Assembly (NCBI GenBank): GCA_041690495.1 | Contig: JAWLHE010000002.1 | Coordinates: 124,001 to 188,000, forward strand | Direction of reading: 5' to 3' | Source: DATAAP01 sp041690495 | GTDB lineage: Bacteria; Pseudomonadota; Alphaproteobacteria; CACIAM-22H2 | DNA: 64,000 nt | In this document: piece by piece, positions 53,355 to 62,524 of the stretch | Layout of the letters: each line of letters starts with the position of its first letter | Position numbering within the stretch: the stretch's first letter is position 1 | Made by a program: the position numbers and the translations under genes | Notes under the pieces: generated by a model | Databases searched by the model: none | Seen by the model: only the letters and a program-made list of their open reading frames with translations | What the model was told of the DNA's origin: nothing

Positions 53355-54158
53355 TCACACCCCGTCCGGCGGGTCTGTCGCGCCCCGCGCGATGAAATCG
53401 GGGTTAAGAAACCCGGGCTTGCCGTAATGCATCGCCGCCCCCGACAGGGACGTGATGTGCCCGCCGGCGCTTTCGAGGATGGCCTGGCCGGCGCAGGTAT
53501 CCCATTCCATGGTCGGCCCGAAGCGGGGATAGAGGTCGGCCGAGCCTTCGGCGATCAGCGCGAACTTTATGGCGCTGCCCATGAGCCGCAGTTCGGCCAC
53601 CTTGAAATCTTCGAGAAAGGCGGAGATCGCCGGTTTGTCACCGTGGCTGCGGCTGCCGAGCACGACCAGCCCCGATGGCGGCGGCCGGCGTACGTGGATC
53701 GGCGCCGCCGCAGCATCACCGCGATGGATCGCCGCAGTACCGGGGCCTGCCGCCGTGTAGGTCACGTGCGAGAGCGGTGCATGCAGGATGCCCAGTACGG
53801 GCTTCTGCCCTTCGACGAGGCCGATGTTGATGGTGAATTCGCCGGTGCGGTTGACGAACTCCTTGGTGCCGTCGACCGGGTCGACAAGCCAGAACCGGTG
53901 CGGCGGCCGGGCCGGGTCGAAGGCGAAATCGCCGCGCTCGACCGCCTCCTCGGAAACGGCCGGGATGTCGGGGGTCAGCTGGCGGAGGCCGGCCAGGATG
54001 ATCGCCTCGGATGCCTCGTCGGCCTGCGTTACCGGCGAGGCATCGGCTTTGCGGCGCACGACGGGCTGGCCCTGGTAAACCCGGAGCACTGCCTCGCTCG
54101 CAGCGCGCGCGAGCGCCACCAGCTCCGGCAGCAGGGTCTCGAGATGCGAGCCGCTCAC
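53355..54158 (-). CDS. cysQ: 3'(2'),5'-bisphosphate nucleotidase
   Basis: 267 residues of the inositol-monophosphatase fold. The metal motifs are PAVSEEAVERGDF and WLVDPVDGTKEFVNRTGEF (DPVDGT), and the third is EWDTCAGQAILESAGGHI. FTINIGLVEGQKPVLGILHA fits CysQ rather than IMPase. It removes the 3' phosphate of PAP(S). GTG start at 54158, which overlaps the stop of the large molybdenum hydroxylase (GTGA), so the two are coupled, an unusual partner for cysQ. Confidence 0.9.
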   Translation of the reverse strand: MSGSHLETLLPELVALARAASEAVLRVYQGQPVVRRKADASPVTQADEASEAIILAGLRQLTPDIPAVSEEAVERGDFAFDPARPPHRFWLVDPVDGTKEFVNRTGEFTINIGLVEGQKPVLGILHAPLSHVTYTAAGPGTAAIHRGDAAAAPIHVRRPPPSGLVVLGSRSHGDKPAISAFLEDFKVAELRLMGSAIKFALIAEGSADLYPRFGPTMEWDTCAGQAILESAGGHITSLSGAAMHYGKPGFLNPDFIARGATDPPDGV

Positions 54159-56494
54159 TCGGCCGCTCGTGCCGTGCGGCTGCCCTGCAGTGCGCGCCAG
54201 ACCGTCTCGGGAGTCGCAGGCATGTCGACGTGCGGGGCGCCGAGCGGCGCGAGCGCATCGGCGATGGCGTTCATCACGGCGGGCGGGGCGCCGATCGCGC
54301 CGGCCTCGCCCGCGCCCTTGACGCCGAGCGGGTTGGCGCGGGTCGGAATCTCGTTGTAGCGGAAGGTGAAGGACGGGACGTCGTCGGCCCGTGGCAGGCA
54401 ATAATCCATCAGCGAGCCGGTAACGAGCTGACCGCTGTCCGGGTCGTAGACGCAGCGCTCGTAGAGCGCCTGACCGATACCTTGCACCGTGCCGCCATGG
54501 ACCTGGCCTTCGAGCAGCAGCGGATTGATCACCGTTCCGAAATCGTCGACCACCGCGTAACGCACGACCTGCGTGACGCCGGTCGCCTGGTCGATCTCGA
54601 CTTCCGCGACGTGGCAGCCGTTGGGATAGGTGAATTCCGGCGGGTTGAAGTTTGCGCTTTCGTCCAGCCCGGCCGACATGCCCTTCGGCAGCTTGCCGGG
54701 AGTATGGCTTAGCCGGGCGACCTCCGCGATGTGCATGCGCCGATCGGTACCGGCGATCGCGAAGACGCCATCGTCGAATTCGATGTCCGCCTCCGCGGCT
54801 TCCATGAAATGTGCTGCGAGCGCCTTGCCTTTGGCGACGATGCGCTCGCTGGCCGCCAGCACTGCCGAGCCGCCGACCGCGACGGCACGGCTGCCGCCCG
54901 TACCGGTGCCGTAGGCGATCTGATCGGTGTCGCCCTGAACGACGCGGATCGATTCGATCGGCACGCCGAGTTTCGCGGAGACGATGTGCGCATACGCGGT
55001 TTCGTGTCCTTGGCCGTTGGTCTGGCTGCCGATCAGGACGGTGACCCCGCCGCCCGGCTCGAAGCGGATCTGCGCTGTTTCATCGGACCCGCCGCCGCAG
55101 ATCTCGATGTAATAGGCCATCCCGATCCCGCGCAGCCTGCCGTTGCGGGAAGATGCCTCGCGTCGCGCGGCGAAGCCGGACCAGTCCGCTTCTCGCATCG
55201 CGTCGTCCATGTTGCGGGCGAAATCGCCGCAGTCGAATGTCGCGGCGAGCGGCGTGGTGAAGGGCATCGCCGCGGGCGGGATGAAGTTGCGCCGCCTGAT
55301 CTCGTCGGGCGGCAGCCCGGTTTCGCGGGCGGCGACATCGACCAGGCGTTCGATCACGTAGGCCGCCTCGGGCCGGCCCGCGCCGCGATAGGCATCGACG
55401 GGCGCGGTGTTCGTGTAGACGCCCTTCACCTCGACGAACGCCGCCGGAATGCGATAGACGCCGGTCAGCATGTTGGAGCCGGCGAGCGTCGGGATGAACG
55501 GCCCGTAATGCGAGAGATAGGCGCCGAGATTGGCGATGGTCGAGACGTGGATGCCGAGGAAACGGCCGTCCGGGTCGAGCGCCAGCTCCGCATGTGTGAC
55601 ATGATCGCGCCCATGCGTGTCGCTCATGAATGCCTCGCCGCGCTCGGATACCCATTTGATCGGGCGGCCGAATGCGCGCGCGGCATGGAGAATCGCCGCA
55701 TATTCGGGATACACGAAGATCTTCATGCCGAAGCCGCCGCCGACGTCGCCGGTGACGACGCGCAGCCTGTGCTCCGGAATCTTGAGGACGTACTGGCACA
55801 GCACCTTGCGCAACGTGTGGCCACCCTGGCTGGCGGCATGAAGCGTGAACCGGTCGTCGCCCGGCGACCATGAGGCCGCGGCGACGCGCGGCTCGAGCGG
55901 AGTCGGGACGACGCGGTTGTTGACCAGATCGAGCTTCGCGATCCTGTGCGCCCTGGCGAAAGCCGTCTTCGCTGCGCGCTCGTCGCCGAGCGCCCAGTCG
56001 AAGGCGACATTGTTCCTGGCGAAATCCCAGACCTGGGCGGCGCCGGGTGCGAGGGCGCCGGCTGTATCGGCCACGGCCGGAAGTTCTTCGTAGTCGACTT
56101 CGATCCGCTCGGCCGCGTCCCTGGCCTGGGCCTGCGTCTCGGCCACGACCATCGCCACGATGTCGCCGACGAAGCGGACGCGGTCGGTGGCGATCGCCGG
56201 CCGCTTCGGAATCTCCATGCTCGAGCCGTCGCGGTTGCGCAGCGGTACCATGCACGGAATCGGGCCGATGCCGGCCTTTTCCAGATCGGCGCCGGTGACG
56301 ACTCCGATCACGCCGGGCGCGTTGCGCACAGCGTCCGCATCGACCCTGAGCAGCCTTGCGTGCGCATGCGGCGAACGCAGGAAACAGGCGTATGTCTGGC
56401 GCGGCAGGCTCAGATCGTCCGTGTAGCGTCCACTTCCGGTGAGAAGGCGCTGATCCTCGATCCGGCGTACCGGCTGGCCAAGTCCGAATTTCAT
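54155..56494 (-). CDS. Xanthine-dehydrogenase-family molybdopterin-binding subunit (form II aerobic CODH large-subunit-like)
   Basis: 779 residues, the normal length of a large subunit. GQPVRRIEDQRLLTGSGRYT is at the N terminus, then GDVGGGFGMKIFVYPEYAAI (Moco binding), the substrate-side motif VDAYRGAGRPEAAY, ETAYAHIVSAKLGVP, and VKGAGEAGAIGAPPAVMNAI with the catalytic Glu. The AYRGAGR loop, not AYxCSFR, argues against true CO oxidation, so the substrate is another aldehyde or N-heterocycle. No medium (FAD) or small (2Fe-2S) subunit gene lies nearby. Start ATG 56494. It is coupled to cysQ. Confidence 0.9.
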   Translation of the reverse strand: MKFGLGQPVRRIEDQRLLTGSGRYTDDLSLPRQTYACFLRSPHAHARLLRVDADAVRNAPGVIGVVTGADLEKAGIGPIPCMVPLRNRDGSSMEIPKRPAIATDRVRFVGDIVAMVVAETQAQARDAAERIEVDYEELPAVADTAGALAPGAAQVWDFARNNVAFDWALGDERAAKTAFARAHRIAKLDLVNNRVVPTPLEPRVAAASWSPGDDRFTLHAASQGGHTLRKVLCQYVLKIPEHRLRVVTGDVGGGFGMKIFVYPEYAAILHAARAFGRPIKWVSERGEAFMSDTHGRDHVTHAELALDPDGRFLGIHVSTIANLGAYLSHYGPFIPTLAGSNMLTGVYRIPAAFVEVKGVYTNTAPVDAYRGAGRPEAAYVIERLVDVAARETGLPPDEIRRRNFIPPAAMPFTTPLAATFDCGDFARNMDDAMREADWSGFAARREASSRNGRLRGIGMAYYIEICGGGSDETAQIRFEPGGGVTVLIGSQTNGQGHETAYAHIVSAKLGVPIESIRVVQGDTDQIAYGTGTGGSRAVAVGGSAVLAASERIVAKGKALAAHFMEAAEADIEFDDGVFAIAGTDRRMHIAEVARLSHTPGKLPKGMSAGLDESANFNPPEFTYPNGCHVAEVEIDQATGVTQVVRYAVVDDFGTVINPLLLEGQVHGGTVQGIGQALYERCVYDPDSGQLVTGSLMDYCLPRADDVPSFTFRYNEIPTRANPLGVKGAGEAGAIGAPPAVMNAIADALAPLGAPHVDMPATPETVWRALQGSRTARAAE

Positions 56495-56631
56495 GCGTTC
56501 GACCCTATCACGTTCGACGCATGATTTAAGTATGCTGTGCCGGCTACTTGCAAGGCGGCGATTCACGCCCGTTCCGGAACTGCGATGTCGCCTTGACCAT
56601 TCACCCAACGTCGGAGCTTTGGAGGCGAGGC

Positions 56632-58437
56632 ATGGCGCTGCCGATCGAGGATTACGGCTTTATCGGCAATATGCGCACGGCCGGACTGGTCGGCCGCGAC
56701 GGCTCGATCGACTGGCTATGTCTGCCGCGGTTCGACTCGGGCGCTTGTTTCGCGGCGCTGCTTGGCAAGCCTGAGAACGGCCGCTGGCTGATCGCGCCGC
56801 GGGACCCGGTCCGCCGCACGACGCGGCGTTATCGCGGCGATACCACGATCCTGGAGACGACCTTCGAGACCGATTCGGGCGCGGTGACCGTCATCGATTT
56901 CCTTGCGATCACCGGCAGCGAGGAATGCGAGGATCTGGTGCGGCTGGTTCGCGGCGATCGCGGCAAGGTCGCGATGTGTACCGAGCTGATTATCCGTTTT
57001 GACTACGGGCACGCCGTGCCATGGATCAGGCGCCGGCCCTATGGCCTGAAGGCGATCGCGGGACCCGATGCGCTCGACATCCGGACGCCGGTACCGTTGC
57101 GTGGGCGCGATTTCACGACGCTCGGAGAGTTCGAGGTGTCCGCAGGCGACGTCGTGCCGTTCACGCTGAGCTGGCATCCCTCGCATCTCGACGGGCCGCT
57201 GGGCTGCGACCACGCCCATGCGCTCTCCGATACCGAATCGTGGTGGCGAGAATGGGCGCGGTGCAACGTGTCGGGCGCGTGGCGCGAGCCTGTCATGCGC
57301 TCGCTGATCACGCTCAAGGCGCTGACCTATGCGCCGACCGGCGGCATCATCGCGGCGGCGACGACGTCCTTGCCCGAGCAGCTCGGCGGACCGCGCAACT
57401 GGGACTATCGCTATTGCTGGATTCGCGATGCGACGTTCACGCTCTATGCGCTGCTGTCCGCCGGCTACATCGACGAAGCGAAGTCCTGGCGCGAGTGGCT
57501 GCTGCGGTCGGCGGCCGGGCGCCCGTCTGAGCTTCAGATCATGTATGGCGTCGCCGGCGAGCGCCGGCTCACCGAGCTCTGGCTGCCATGGCTCGACGGC
57601 TATGCGGACAGCAAGCCCGTGCGCATCGGCAATGCCGCCCATGGCCAGCTCCAGCTGGACGTCTACGGCGAGCTCATGGATACGCTGCATGTTGCGCGCA
57701 AGTTCCATGTCGAGAGCTGGGACGACGCATGGCTGTTCCAGAAGACGCTGATGGACTATCTCGAGGCGGCCTGGCATCTCGAGGACGAGGGCATCTGGGA
57801 GGTACGGGGCCCCCGTCGCGACTTCACGCATTCGAAGGTGATGGCCTGGGTCGCCTTCGACCGCGCGGTGAAAGGGGTCGAGATGTATGGGCATGAGGGG
57901 CCGGTCGAGCGCTGGCGCGCGCTGCGCGATGCGGTGCACGCGGATGTCTGCGAGCACGGCTTCGATCGGGGACGCAACACCTTCGTGCAGTACTATGGCG
58001 GCGAGACGCTTGACGCGTCTCTGCTGATGATGGCTCCCGTCGGCTTTCTTCCGCCCGGCGATCCGCGCATCGTCGGAACCGTAGAGGCAATCAAGCGCGA
58101 GCTGATGGTGGACGGCTTGGTGGTCCGCTACCGGACCAAGCCCGGCATAGACGGGCTGCCTCCGGGAGAGGGAGCGTTCCTTGCCTGCAGCTTCTGGCTC
58201 GCCGATAACCTGGTCATGATGGGCCGCTACGATGAGGCGCGCTCGCTGTTCGAGCATCTCCTGACGCTGCGCAACGATCTTGGCCTGCTGTCCGAGGAAT
58301 ACGATCCGGTGGCGGGCCGTCAGCTCGGCAATTTCCCGCAGGCATTCTCGCACGTCGCCCTGATCAATACGGCGCACAACCTTCTGCGCGTCCACGGGCC
58401 CGCCGCGAGCCGCGCGGAGGAGCCGGCGGCATCGTGA
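56632..58437 (+). CDS. GH15 glucoamylase/trehalase-like glycoside hydrolase
   Basis: 601 residues. The N-terminal beta-sandwich domain begins IEDYGFIGNMRTAGLVGRDG and SIDWLCLPRFDSGACFAAL. The catalytic (alpha/alpha)6 barrel has NWDYRYCWIRDATFTLYALL, DSKPVRIGNAAHGQLQLDVY, CSFWLADNLVMMGRYDEARS and the catalytic Glu in GLLSEEYDPVAGRQLGNFPQ. Bacterial relatives hydrolyse trehalose or malto-oligosaccharides. Start ATG 56632, with GGAGGCGAGG 4 nt upstream. No signal peptide, so cytoplasmic. It may be part of a trehalose/glucan turnover pathway. Confidence 0.9.
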   Translation: MALPIEDYGFIGNMRTAGLVGRDGSIDWLCLPRFDSGACFAALLGKPENGRWLIAPRDPVRRTTRRYRGDTTILETTFETDSGAVTVIDFLAITGSEECEDLVRLVRGDRGKVAMCTELIIRFDYGHAVPWIRRRPYGLKAIAGPDALDIRTPVPLRGRDFTTLGEFEVSAGDVVPFTLSWHPSHLDGPLGCDHAHALSDTESWWREWARCNVSGAWREPVMRSLITLKALTYAPTGGIIAAATTSLPEQLGGPRNWDYRYCWIRDATFTLYALLSAGYIDEAKSWREWLLRSAAGRPSELQIMYGVAGERRLTELWLPWLDGYADSKPVRIGNAAHGQLQLDVYGELMDTLHVARKFHVESWDDAWLFQKTLMDYLEAAWHLEDEGIWEVRGPRRDFTHSKVMAWVAFDRAVKGVEMYGHEGPVERWRALRDAVHADVCEHGFDRGRNTFVQYYGGETLDASLLMMAPVGFLPPGDPRIVGTVEAIKRELMVDGLVVRYRTKPGIDGLPPGEGAFLACSFWLADNLVMMGRYDEARSLFEHLLTLRNDLGLLSEEYDPVAGRQLGNFPQAFSHVALINTAHNLLRVHGPAASRAEEPAAS

Positions 58438-58444
58438 TGCGAAC

Positions 58445-58470
58445 GGAACGAAACACGGCATGCGAGGGTT
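58445..58470 (+). promoter_or_regulatory. Weak EcfG-like promoter before topoisomerase IB
   Basis: GGAAC (58445-58449), 17 bases, GGTT (58467-58470). It differs from the consensus by one base in the -10 and would start transcription almost at the ATG (58480). Considerably weaker evidence than the pair at 8.7-8.8 kb. Confidence 0.2.
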
Positions 58471-58479
58471 TATGCCATC

Positions 58480-59640
58480 ATGGCATCGAAGCGCCCGATC
58501 GCGTCCGATCCCGAGGCCGTGGCGCACGCGAGAGGGGCGGGGCTCCGTTACGTCAATGACGGTGAGCCGGGGATTGCACGTCGCGGCACGACTATCGCCG
58601 ATTTTTCCTATCATCGGTCCGACGGCCGGAAGGTGCGGGCACCGCATGTACTGAAGCGAATCCGCGCGCTGGCGATTCCGCCCGCCTGGACCGACGTATG
58701 GATCTGTTGCGATCCGGGCGGCCACATCCAGGCGACGGGCCGCGACGCGAGAGGCCGCAAGCAGTACCGCTACCATCCCCGCTGGCACGAGGTGCGCGAC
58801 CAGACGAAATACGAGCGCATGATCGCCTTCGCGCGCGCGCTTCCGAAGATCCGTGCGCGCATCGACGCCGACCTCGCCAGGCCGGGGCTCTGCCGCGAGC
58901 GCGTGATCGCCGCCGTCGTACGGCTGCTCGAGCGCAGCCTGATCCGGGTCGGCAACGACGAGTACGTCAGGTCGAACGACAGCTACGGCCTGACGACCCT
59001 GCGCGACGGCCATGTCGCGGTGAAGGGCAAGACCATCGCCTTCCGCTTCCGCGCCAAGAGCGGCAGGCTCCGCAGGCTCGAACTGGCCGCGCCGCGCCTG
59101 TCGAAGATCGTGCGCGCTTGCCAGGACCTGCCGGGGCAGGAGCTGTTCAAGTACCACGACGATGGCGGCGAAATCCGCGATGTGACCTCGTCGGACGTAA
59201 ACGCCTGGCTGCGCGAGGTCACCGGCGAGGAGTTCACCGCAAAGGACTTCCGCACCTGGACCGGAACGGTGATGGCCGCATTCGCGCTACGCGCGGAGGA
59301 GCCGCCGCGGACAAGGGCGGCGCAGAAGCGGATGATGAATGCGGCAATCGATCGGGTCGCCGAGGCGCTCGGCAACACGCGCACGGTCTGCCGCAAGGCC
59401 TATGTCCATCCGCAGGTTCTCGACGCCTTCTCGGACGGCACGCTGGCGCGCGCCCTCGCGCCACAGCGCGGCTGCCGGCGGATGAAGGGGCTCGATCCGG
59501 CGGAACGTGCGGTTCTCGATTTCCTGTGCGGCAGGGTCAAATCCGGAGGGCATGATCGTCCCGCGCGGGTTCCCGCGGGACGCGCGCGGCCGCAAGCGAC
59601 CCACCGCTCTGCAGCGCACGCGGATCACCGCGCCGCTTGA
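58480..59640 (+). CDS. DNA topoisomerase IB (bacterial poxvirus-like)
   Basis: 386 residues. The N-terminal domain has GAGLRYVNDGEPGIARRGTT; then APHVLKRIRALAIPPAWTDV, RYHPRWHEVRDQTKYERM, VGNDEYVRSNDSYGLTTLRD (active-site Arg), KDFRTWTGTVMAAFAL, and the catalytic Tyr in NTRTVCRKAYVHPQVLDAF (about 304). It relaxes supercoils via a 3'-phosphotyrosine. The basic C-terminal tail (about 365-386) is unusual for its low conservation. It is followed closely by the SRAP gene; both are DNA-transaction proteins often found near stress genes. Confidence 0.92.
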   Translation: MASKRPIASDPEAVAHARGAGLRYVNDGEPGIARRGTTIADFSYHRSDGRKVRAPHVLKRIRALAIPPAWTDVWICCDPGGHIQATGRDARGRKQYRYHPRWHEVRDQTKYERMIAFARALPKIRARIDADLARPGLCRERVIAAVVRLLERSLIRVGNDEYVRSNDSYGLTTLRDGHVAVKGKTIAFRFRAKSGRLRRLELAAPRLSKIVRACQDLPGQELFKYHDDGGEIRDVTSSDVNAWLREVTGEEFTAKDFRTWTGTVMAAFALRAEEPPRTRAAQKRMMNAAIDRVAEALGNTRTVCRKAYVHPQVLDAFSDGTLARALAPQRGCRRMKGLDPAERAVLDFLCGRVKSGGHDRPARVPAGRARPQATHRSAAHADHRAA

Positions 59641-59671
59641 GGGGGCAGCTCTCGACCGACATACTGCGCAA

Positions 59672-60409
59672 ATGTGCGGCCGCTATTCGATCACCACGCC
59701 CGTCGAGGCCCTGCGCGCGGTCTTCCGCTTCGAAGGTCCTGCGCTCAATCTCCGGCCGCGCTGGAACGTGGCGCCGACCCAGGACGTGCCGGTCGTCCGG
59801 CTGGCGAAGGACGGAACGCGCGAGCTCAGGCTGCTGCGGTGGGGCCTGGTGCCGTTCTGGGCCAAGGATATCTCCGGCGCCAGCCGCATGATCAACGCGC
59901 GCGGCGAGACGGTGGCGGAAAAGCCGGCGTTCCGCGAGGCGTTCAAGGCGCGGCGCTGCCTCGTGCCCGCCGACGGCTTTTATGAATGGGAGACGCTTGG
60001 CGAGAAGCCCTCCAGGCAGCCCCTGCTGTTCCGCATGGCCGATGGCAGGCCCTTCGCCTTCGCGGGGCTGTGGGAACGCTGGAGACCGAGGGACGGCGGC
60101 CCGCCGCTTGAAACCTTCACCATCGTCAACACCGCGGCGAACGAGATCATGGCGCGCTATCACGACCGCGTTCCGATCGTTCTGGCGCCCGAGGATTACG
60201 CGACCTGGCTCGACCCGAATGCGGATGCGCGCACATTGCTGAAGACGCCGCCGTCGGAGTGGTTCACCGCGACTCGAGTCGGCACGCGCGTCAACAGCGT
60301 GCGCAACGACGATCCGGACTGCATCGCGCCGGTCAGCGAGTCCGAGGCGCTGGCGCCTGCACCGAAGAAGCGGGCGATGCGCGATTCACGCCAGGGCGAC
60401 CTTTTTTGA
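59672..60409 (+). CDS. SRAP domain protein (YedK/HMCES abasic-site protein)
   Basis: 245 residues. The catalytic Cys2 in MCGRYSITTP becomes the N-terminal nucleophile after Met removal. WNVAPTQDVPVVRLA, RLLRWGLVPFWAKDI, MINARGETVAEKPAFREAFK, RRCLVPADGFYEWET (catalytic Glu) and YHDRVPIVLAPEDYATWLD are all present. SRAP proteins form a covalent crosslink with abasic sites in single-stranded DNA. The start at 59672 is fixed by Cys2. The stop overlaps the MFS start (TGATG), suggesting coupling to a transporter, an odd pairing. Confidence 0.93.
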   Translation: MCGRYSITTPVEALRAVFRFEGPALNLRPRWNVAPTQDVPVVRLAKDGTRELRLLRWGLVPFWAKDISGASRMINARGETVAEKPAFREAFKARRCLVPADGFYEWETLGEKPSRQPLLFRMADGRPFAFAGLWERWRPRDGGPPLETFTIVNTAANEIMARYHDRVPIVLAPEDYATWLDPNADARTLLKTPPSEWFTATRVGTRVNSVRNDDPDCIAPVSESEALAPAPKKRAMRDSRQGDLF

Positions 60410-61890
60410 TGGACCCGACGCAGAAGCGGGGTCATGCGCCGCCGCCGGGCGAGCAGGTCACGACCGATATTCCGGCGCGCCTCGACCGGCTTCCGTGGAG
60501 CCGCTTCCACCGGCTGATCGTGGTTGCGCTCGGCATCACCTGGATCCTCGATGGCCTTGAGGTCACGGTCGCCGGCGCCATTGCCGGCGCGCTCCGCGAC
60601 AGCCCGACCCTGCGGCTTTCGGCCGCCGAAGTCGGCCTGTCGGCCAGCGCCTATCTGGCCGGTGCTGTATCCGGCGCGGCGTTCTTCGGCTATCTGACCG
60701 ACCGGCTCGGCCGCAAGAAGCTGTTCAACATCACGCTCGGCGTCTACCTCGTCGCGACCGCGCTCACCGCCTTCTCGTGGAATTTCTGGAGCTACGCTTT
60801 TTTCCGCTTCCTCACGGGAGCCGGCATCGGCGGCGAAGGTACCGCGATCAACTCCGCGATCCAGGAGCTGATTCCCGCGCGCGCGCGCGGCTGGACCGAC
60901 CTCGCTATCAACGGCAGTTTCTGGGTAGGAGCCGCCGCCGCCGCGGCCGGCTCGATCATCCTGCTCGATCCCGACTGGTTCGGTCCCGACATCGGCTGGC
61001 GTATCGCCTTCGGCATCGGCGCCGTGCTCGGGCTGTTCATTCTCTATCTCCGGCAGTTCGTGCCGGAGAGCCCGCGCTGGCTCATCACCCATGGCCGCGC
61101 CGCAGAGGCCGACCGCATTATCCGCGAGATCGAGATGCGCGTCGCGGCCGAGCACGGCAAGCTTCCGCCGGTCCCGCCCGGCCATGAGATATCCGTGCGC
61201 TTCCGCACCCGCACCCATTTCCGGGAGATCTTCCACACCATCTTCACGACCTATCGCCAGCGCGCCGTTCTCGGCTTCGTGCTGCTGGTGACGCAGGCGT
61301 TCTTCTACAACGCGATCTTTTTCACCTATGCGCTGATCCTCGGTACGTTCTACGGCGTGCCGAACGAGCGGGTCGGGTTCTATATCTTCCCGTTCGCGCT
61401 CGGCAATTTTCTCGGGCCGCTGCTGCTCGGCCGGCTCTTCGACAGCATCGGCCGGCGCACGATGATCTCGCTCACCTACGGCGTCTCCGGCGTGCTGCTG
61501 GCGTTCACCGCCATCCTGTTCGACCGCGGCATGCTCGATGCGACCACCCAGACGGTGTGCTGGAGCATCATCTTCTTCTTCGCCTCGGCCGCGGCGAGTG
61601 CCGCCTACCTCACGGTCAGCGAAAGCTTCCCGCTCGAGGTGCGCGCCATCGCCATCGCGCTTTTCTTCATGCTCGGCACCGCTGCCGGGGGCATCGTGGC
61701 CCCGTGGCTGTTCGGCTACCTGATCGAGACCGGAGAGCGCACCAGCATCGTCTGGGGTTATTTCCTGGGCGCTGCCCTGATGATCGCCGGCGCCGTCACC
61801 GAATGGCTGATCGGGGTCGATGCCGAGCGCAAGCCGCTCGAGGCGGTCGCCCGTCCGCTCTCCAGTGTCGCGCCGGATGAAACGCGGTGA
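60409..61890 (+). CDS. MFS transporter (sugar/organic-acid porter-like)
   Basis: 493 residues, twelve predicted membrane segments. The N-terminal helix region is HRLIVVALGITWILDGLEVT. The MFS signature GYLTDRLGRKKLFNITLGVY lies between helices 2 and 3 with the matching RLFDSIGRRTMISLTYGVSG in the second half. VPESPRWLITHGRAAEADRI is the sugar-porter-like motif. The closing ESFPLEVRAIAIALFFMLGT is also typical of the sugar porter/AAHS group. The substrate is unknown. A strong terminator follows at 62035. Confidence 0.88.
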   Translation: MDPTQKRGHAPPPGEQVTTDIPARLDRLPWSRFHRLIVVALGITWILDGLEVTVAGAIAGALRDSPTLRLSAAEVGLSASAYLAGAVSGAAFFGYLTDRLGRKKLFNITLGVYLVATALTAFSWNFWSYAFFRFLTGAGIGGEGTAINSAIQELIPARARGWTDLAINGSFWVGAAAAAAGSIILLDPDWFGPDIGWRIAFGIGAVLGLFILYLRQFVPESPRWLITHGRAAEADRIIREIEMRVAAEHGKLPPVPPGHEISVRFRTRTHFREIFHTIFTTYRQRAVLGFVLLVTQAFFYNAIFFTYALILGTFYGVPNERVGFYIFPFALGNFLGPLLLGRLFDSIGRRTMISLTYGVSGVLLAFTAILFDRGMLDATTQTVCWSIIFFFASAAASAAYLTVSESFPLEVRAIAIALFFMLGTAAGGIVAPWLFGYLIETGERTSIVWGYFLGAALMIAGAVTEWLIGVDAERKPLEAVARPLSSVAPDETR

Positions 61891-62034
61891 AACGGCCGAT
61901 GAAACAGGCAAGCGCCTGGCTCAAAAATAAAACTGTGGCTGTTTCACTGTTTCACCGGAATCTGCAGTTCGCCTTTCCCGCCTCGCCGCGCGGACGCCTG
62001 GCCCGGACGCTTCTCCCAGCCCCTGGAATGACAA

Positions 62035-62070
62035 ACGCCCGCCGGCGGAGCCGGGCGGGCGTATTTCTTT
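62035..62070 (+). terminator. Terminator after the MFS gene
   Basis: A 9-bp stem ACGCCCGCC (62035-62043) / GGCGGGCGT (62054-62062), followed by ATTTCTTT. A typical Rho-independent layout, 145 bp after the MFS stop. Confidence 0.75.
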
Positions 62071-62168
62071 GGACCCGAAAGGAGCCGGGGCGGGGACGGC
62101 AATGCGGTATTTTCCGAGGGCAGGGCGACCGGTGTCCACTGGCTATCGCGGCCGCCGATGCGGCCGGC

Positions 62169-62288
62169 TCAGTGGCGTCCGCGCGTCGTCCCGCTTGATC
62201 TGCCGCCGCGCATGTAGTGCCGTTCCGGGTGGTAAGGGTGAGCCAGCCTGTTCAGGAGATCGCCGATCGCTGCTATCCAACGTTTCAT
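62169..62288 (-). CDS. Possible small basic protein
   Basis: A 39-residue leftward frame with an amphipathic N-terminal helix (KRWIAAIGDLLNRLAHPY) and a basic, glycine-rich tail (PERHYMRGGRSSGTTRGRH). The composition is unlike random antisense here. The ATG at 62288 has only a weak GGAACAG upstream. Not recognised. It may be a small membrane-associated or nucleic-acid-binding peptide, or chance. Confidence 0.35.
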   Translation of the reverse strand: MKRWIAAIGDLLNRLAHPYHPERHYMRGGRSSGTTRGRH

Positions 62289-62524
62289 GTCGCTGTTCCA
62301 GTTCGCTCCTTGTATTTCATACCATGAGTTGCAGATAGGCTCCGGCAGGCGGCTTCGCAACCTTTGCGCCAGAACTTCAAGAAATGGCCATAACTATGGC
62401 TAGGCCGTCACAATCTGCAGAAGCGCCGGCCGGTTGCTCCGTTCCGCCCGTCGCCCGTCCGGCATGACATCGGCCAATCCGGCGATATGATCGGAAACCG
62501 GATCAAGGGCGCCAAAGGATTTCC

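Larger units (their letters stand above)
61891..62524. other. Intergenic region between MFS and aldehyde dehydrogenase genes
   Basis: 634 bp. It contains the terminator at 62035-62070 and one possible small leftward gene at 62169-62288, and otherwise no feature I can support. Sequence after 62330 is AT-richer and probably holds the promoter of the aldehyde dehydrogenase gene. Confidence 0.5.

Noticed and set aside
56716..59157. 813-codon minus-strand frame
   Set aside because: Antisense to GH15 and topoisomerase IB; composition and lack of motifs mark it as a high-GC shadow.
60196..61911. 571-codon minus-strand frame
   Set aside because: Antisense to the MFS and SRAP genes, rich in Glu/Arg/Gly as expected for a shadow of membrane-protein codons.
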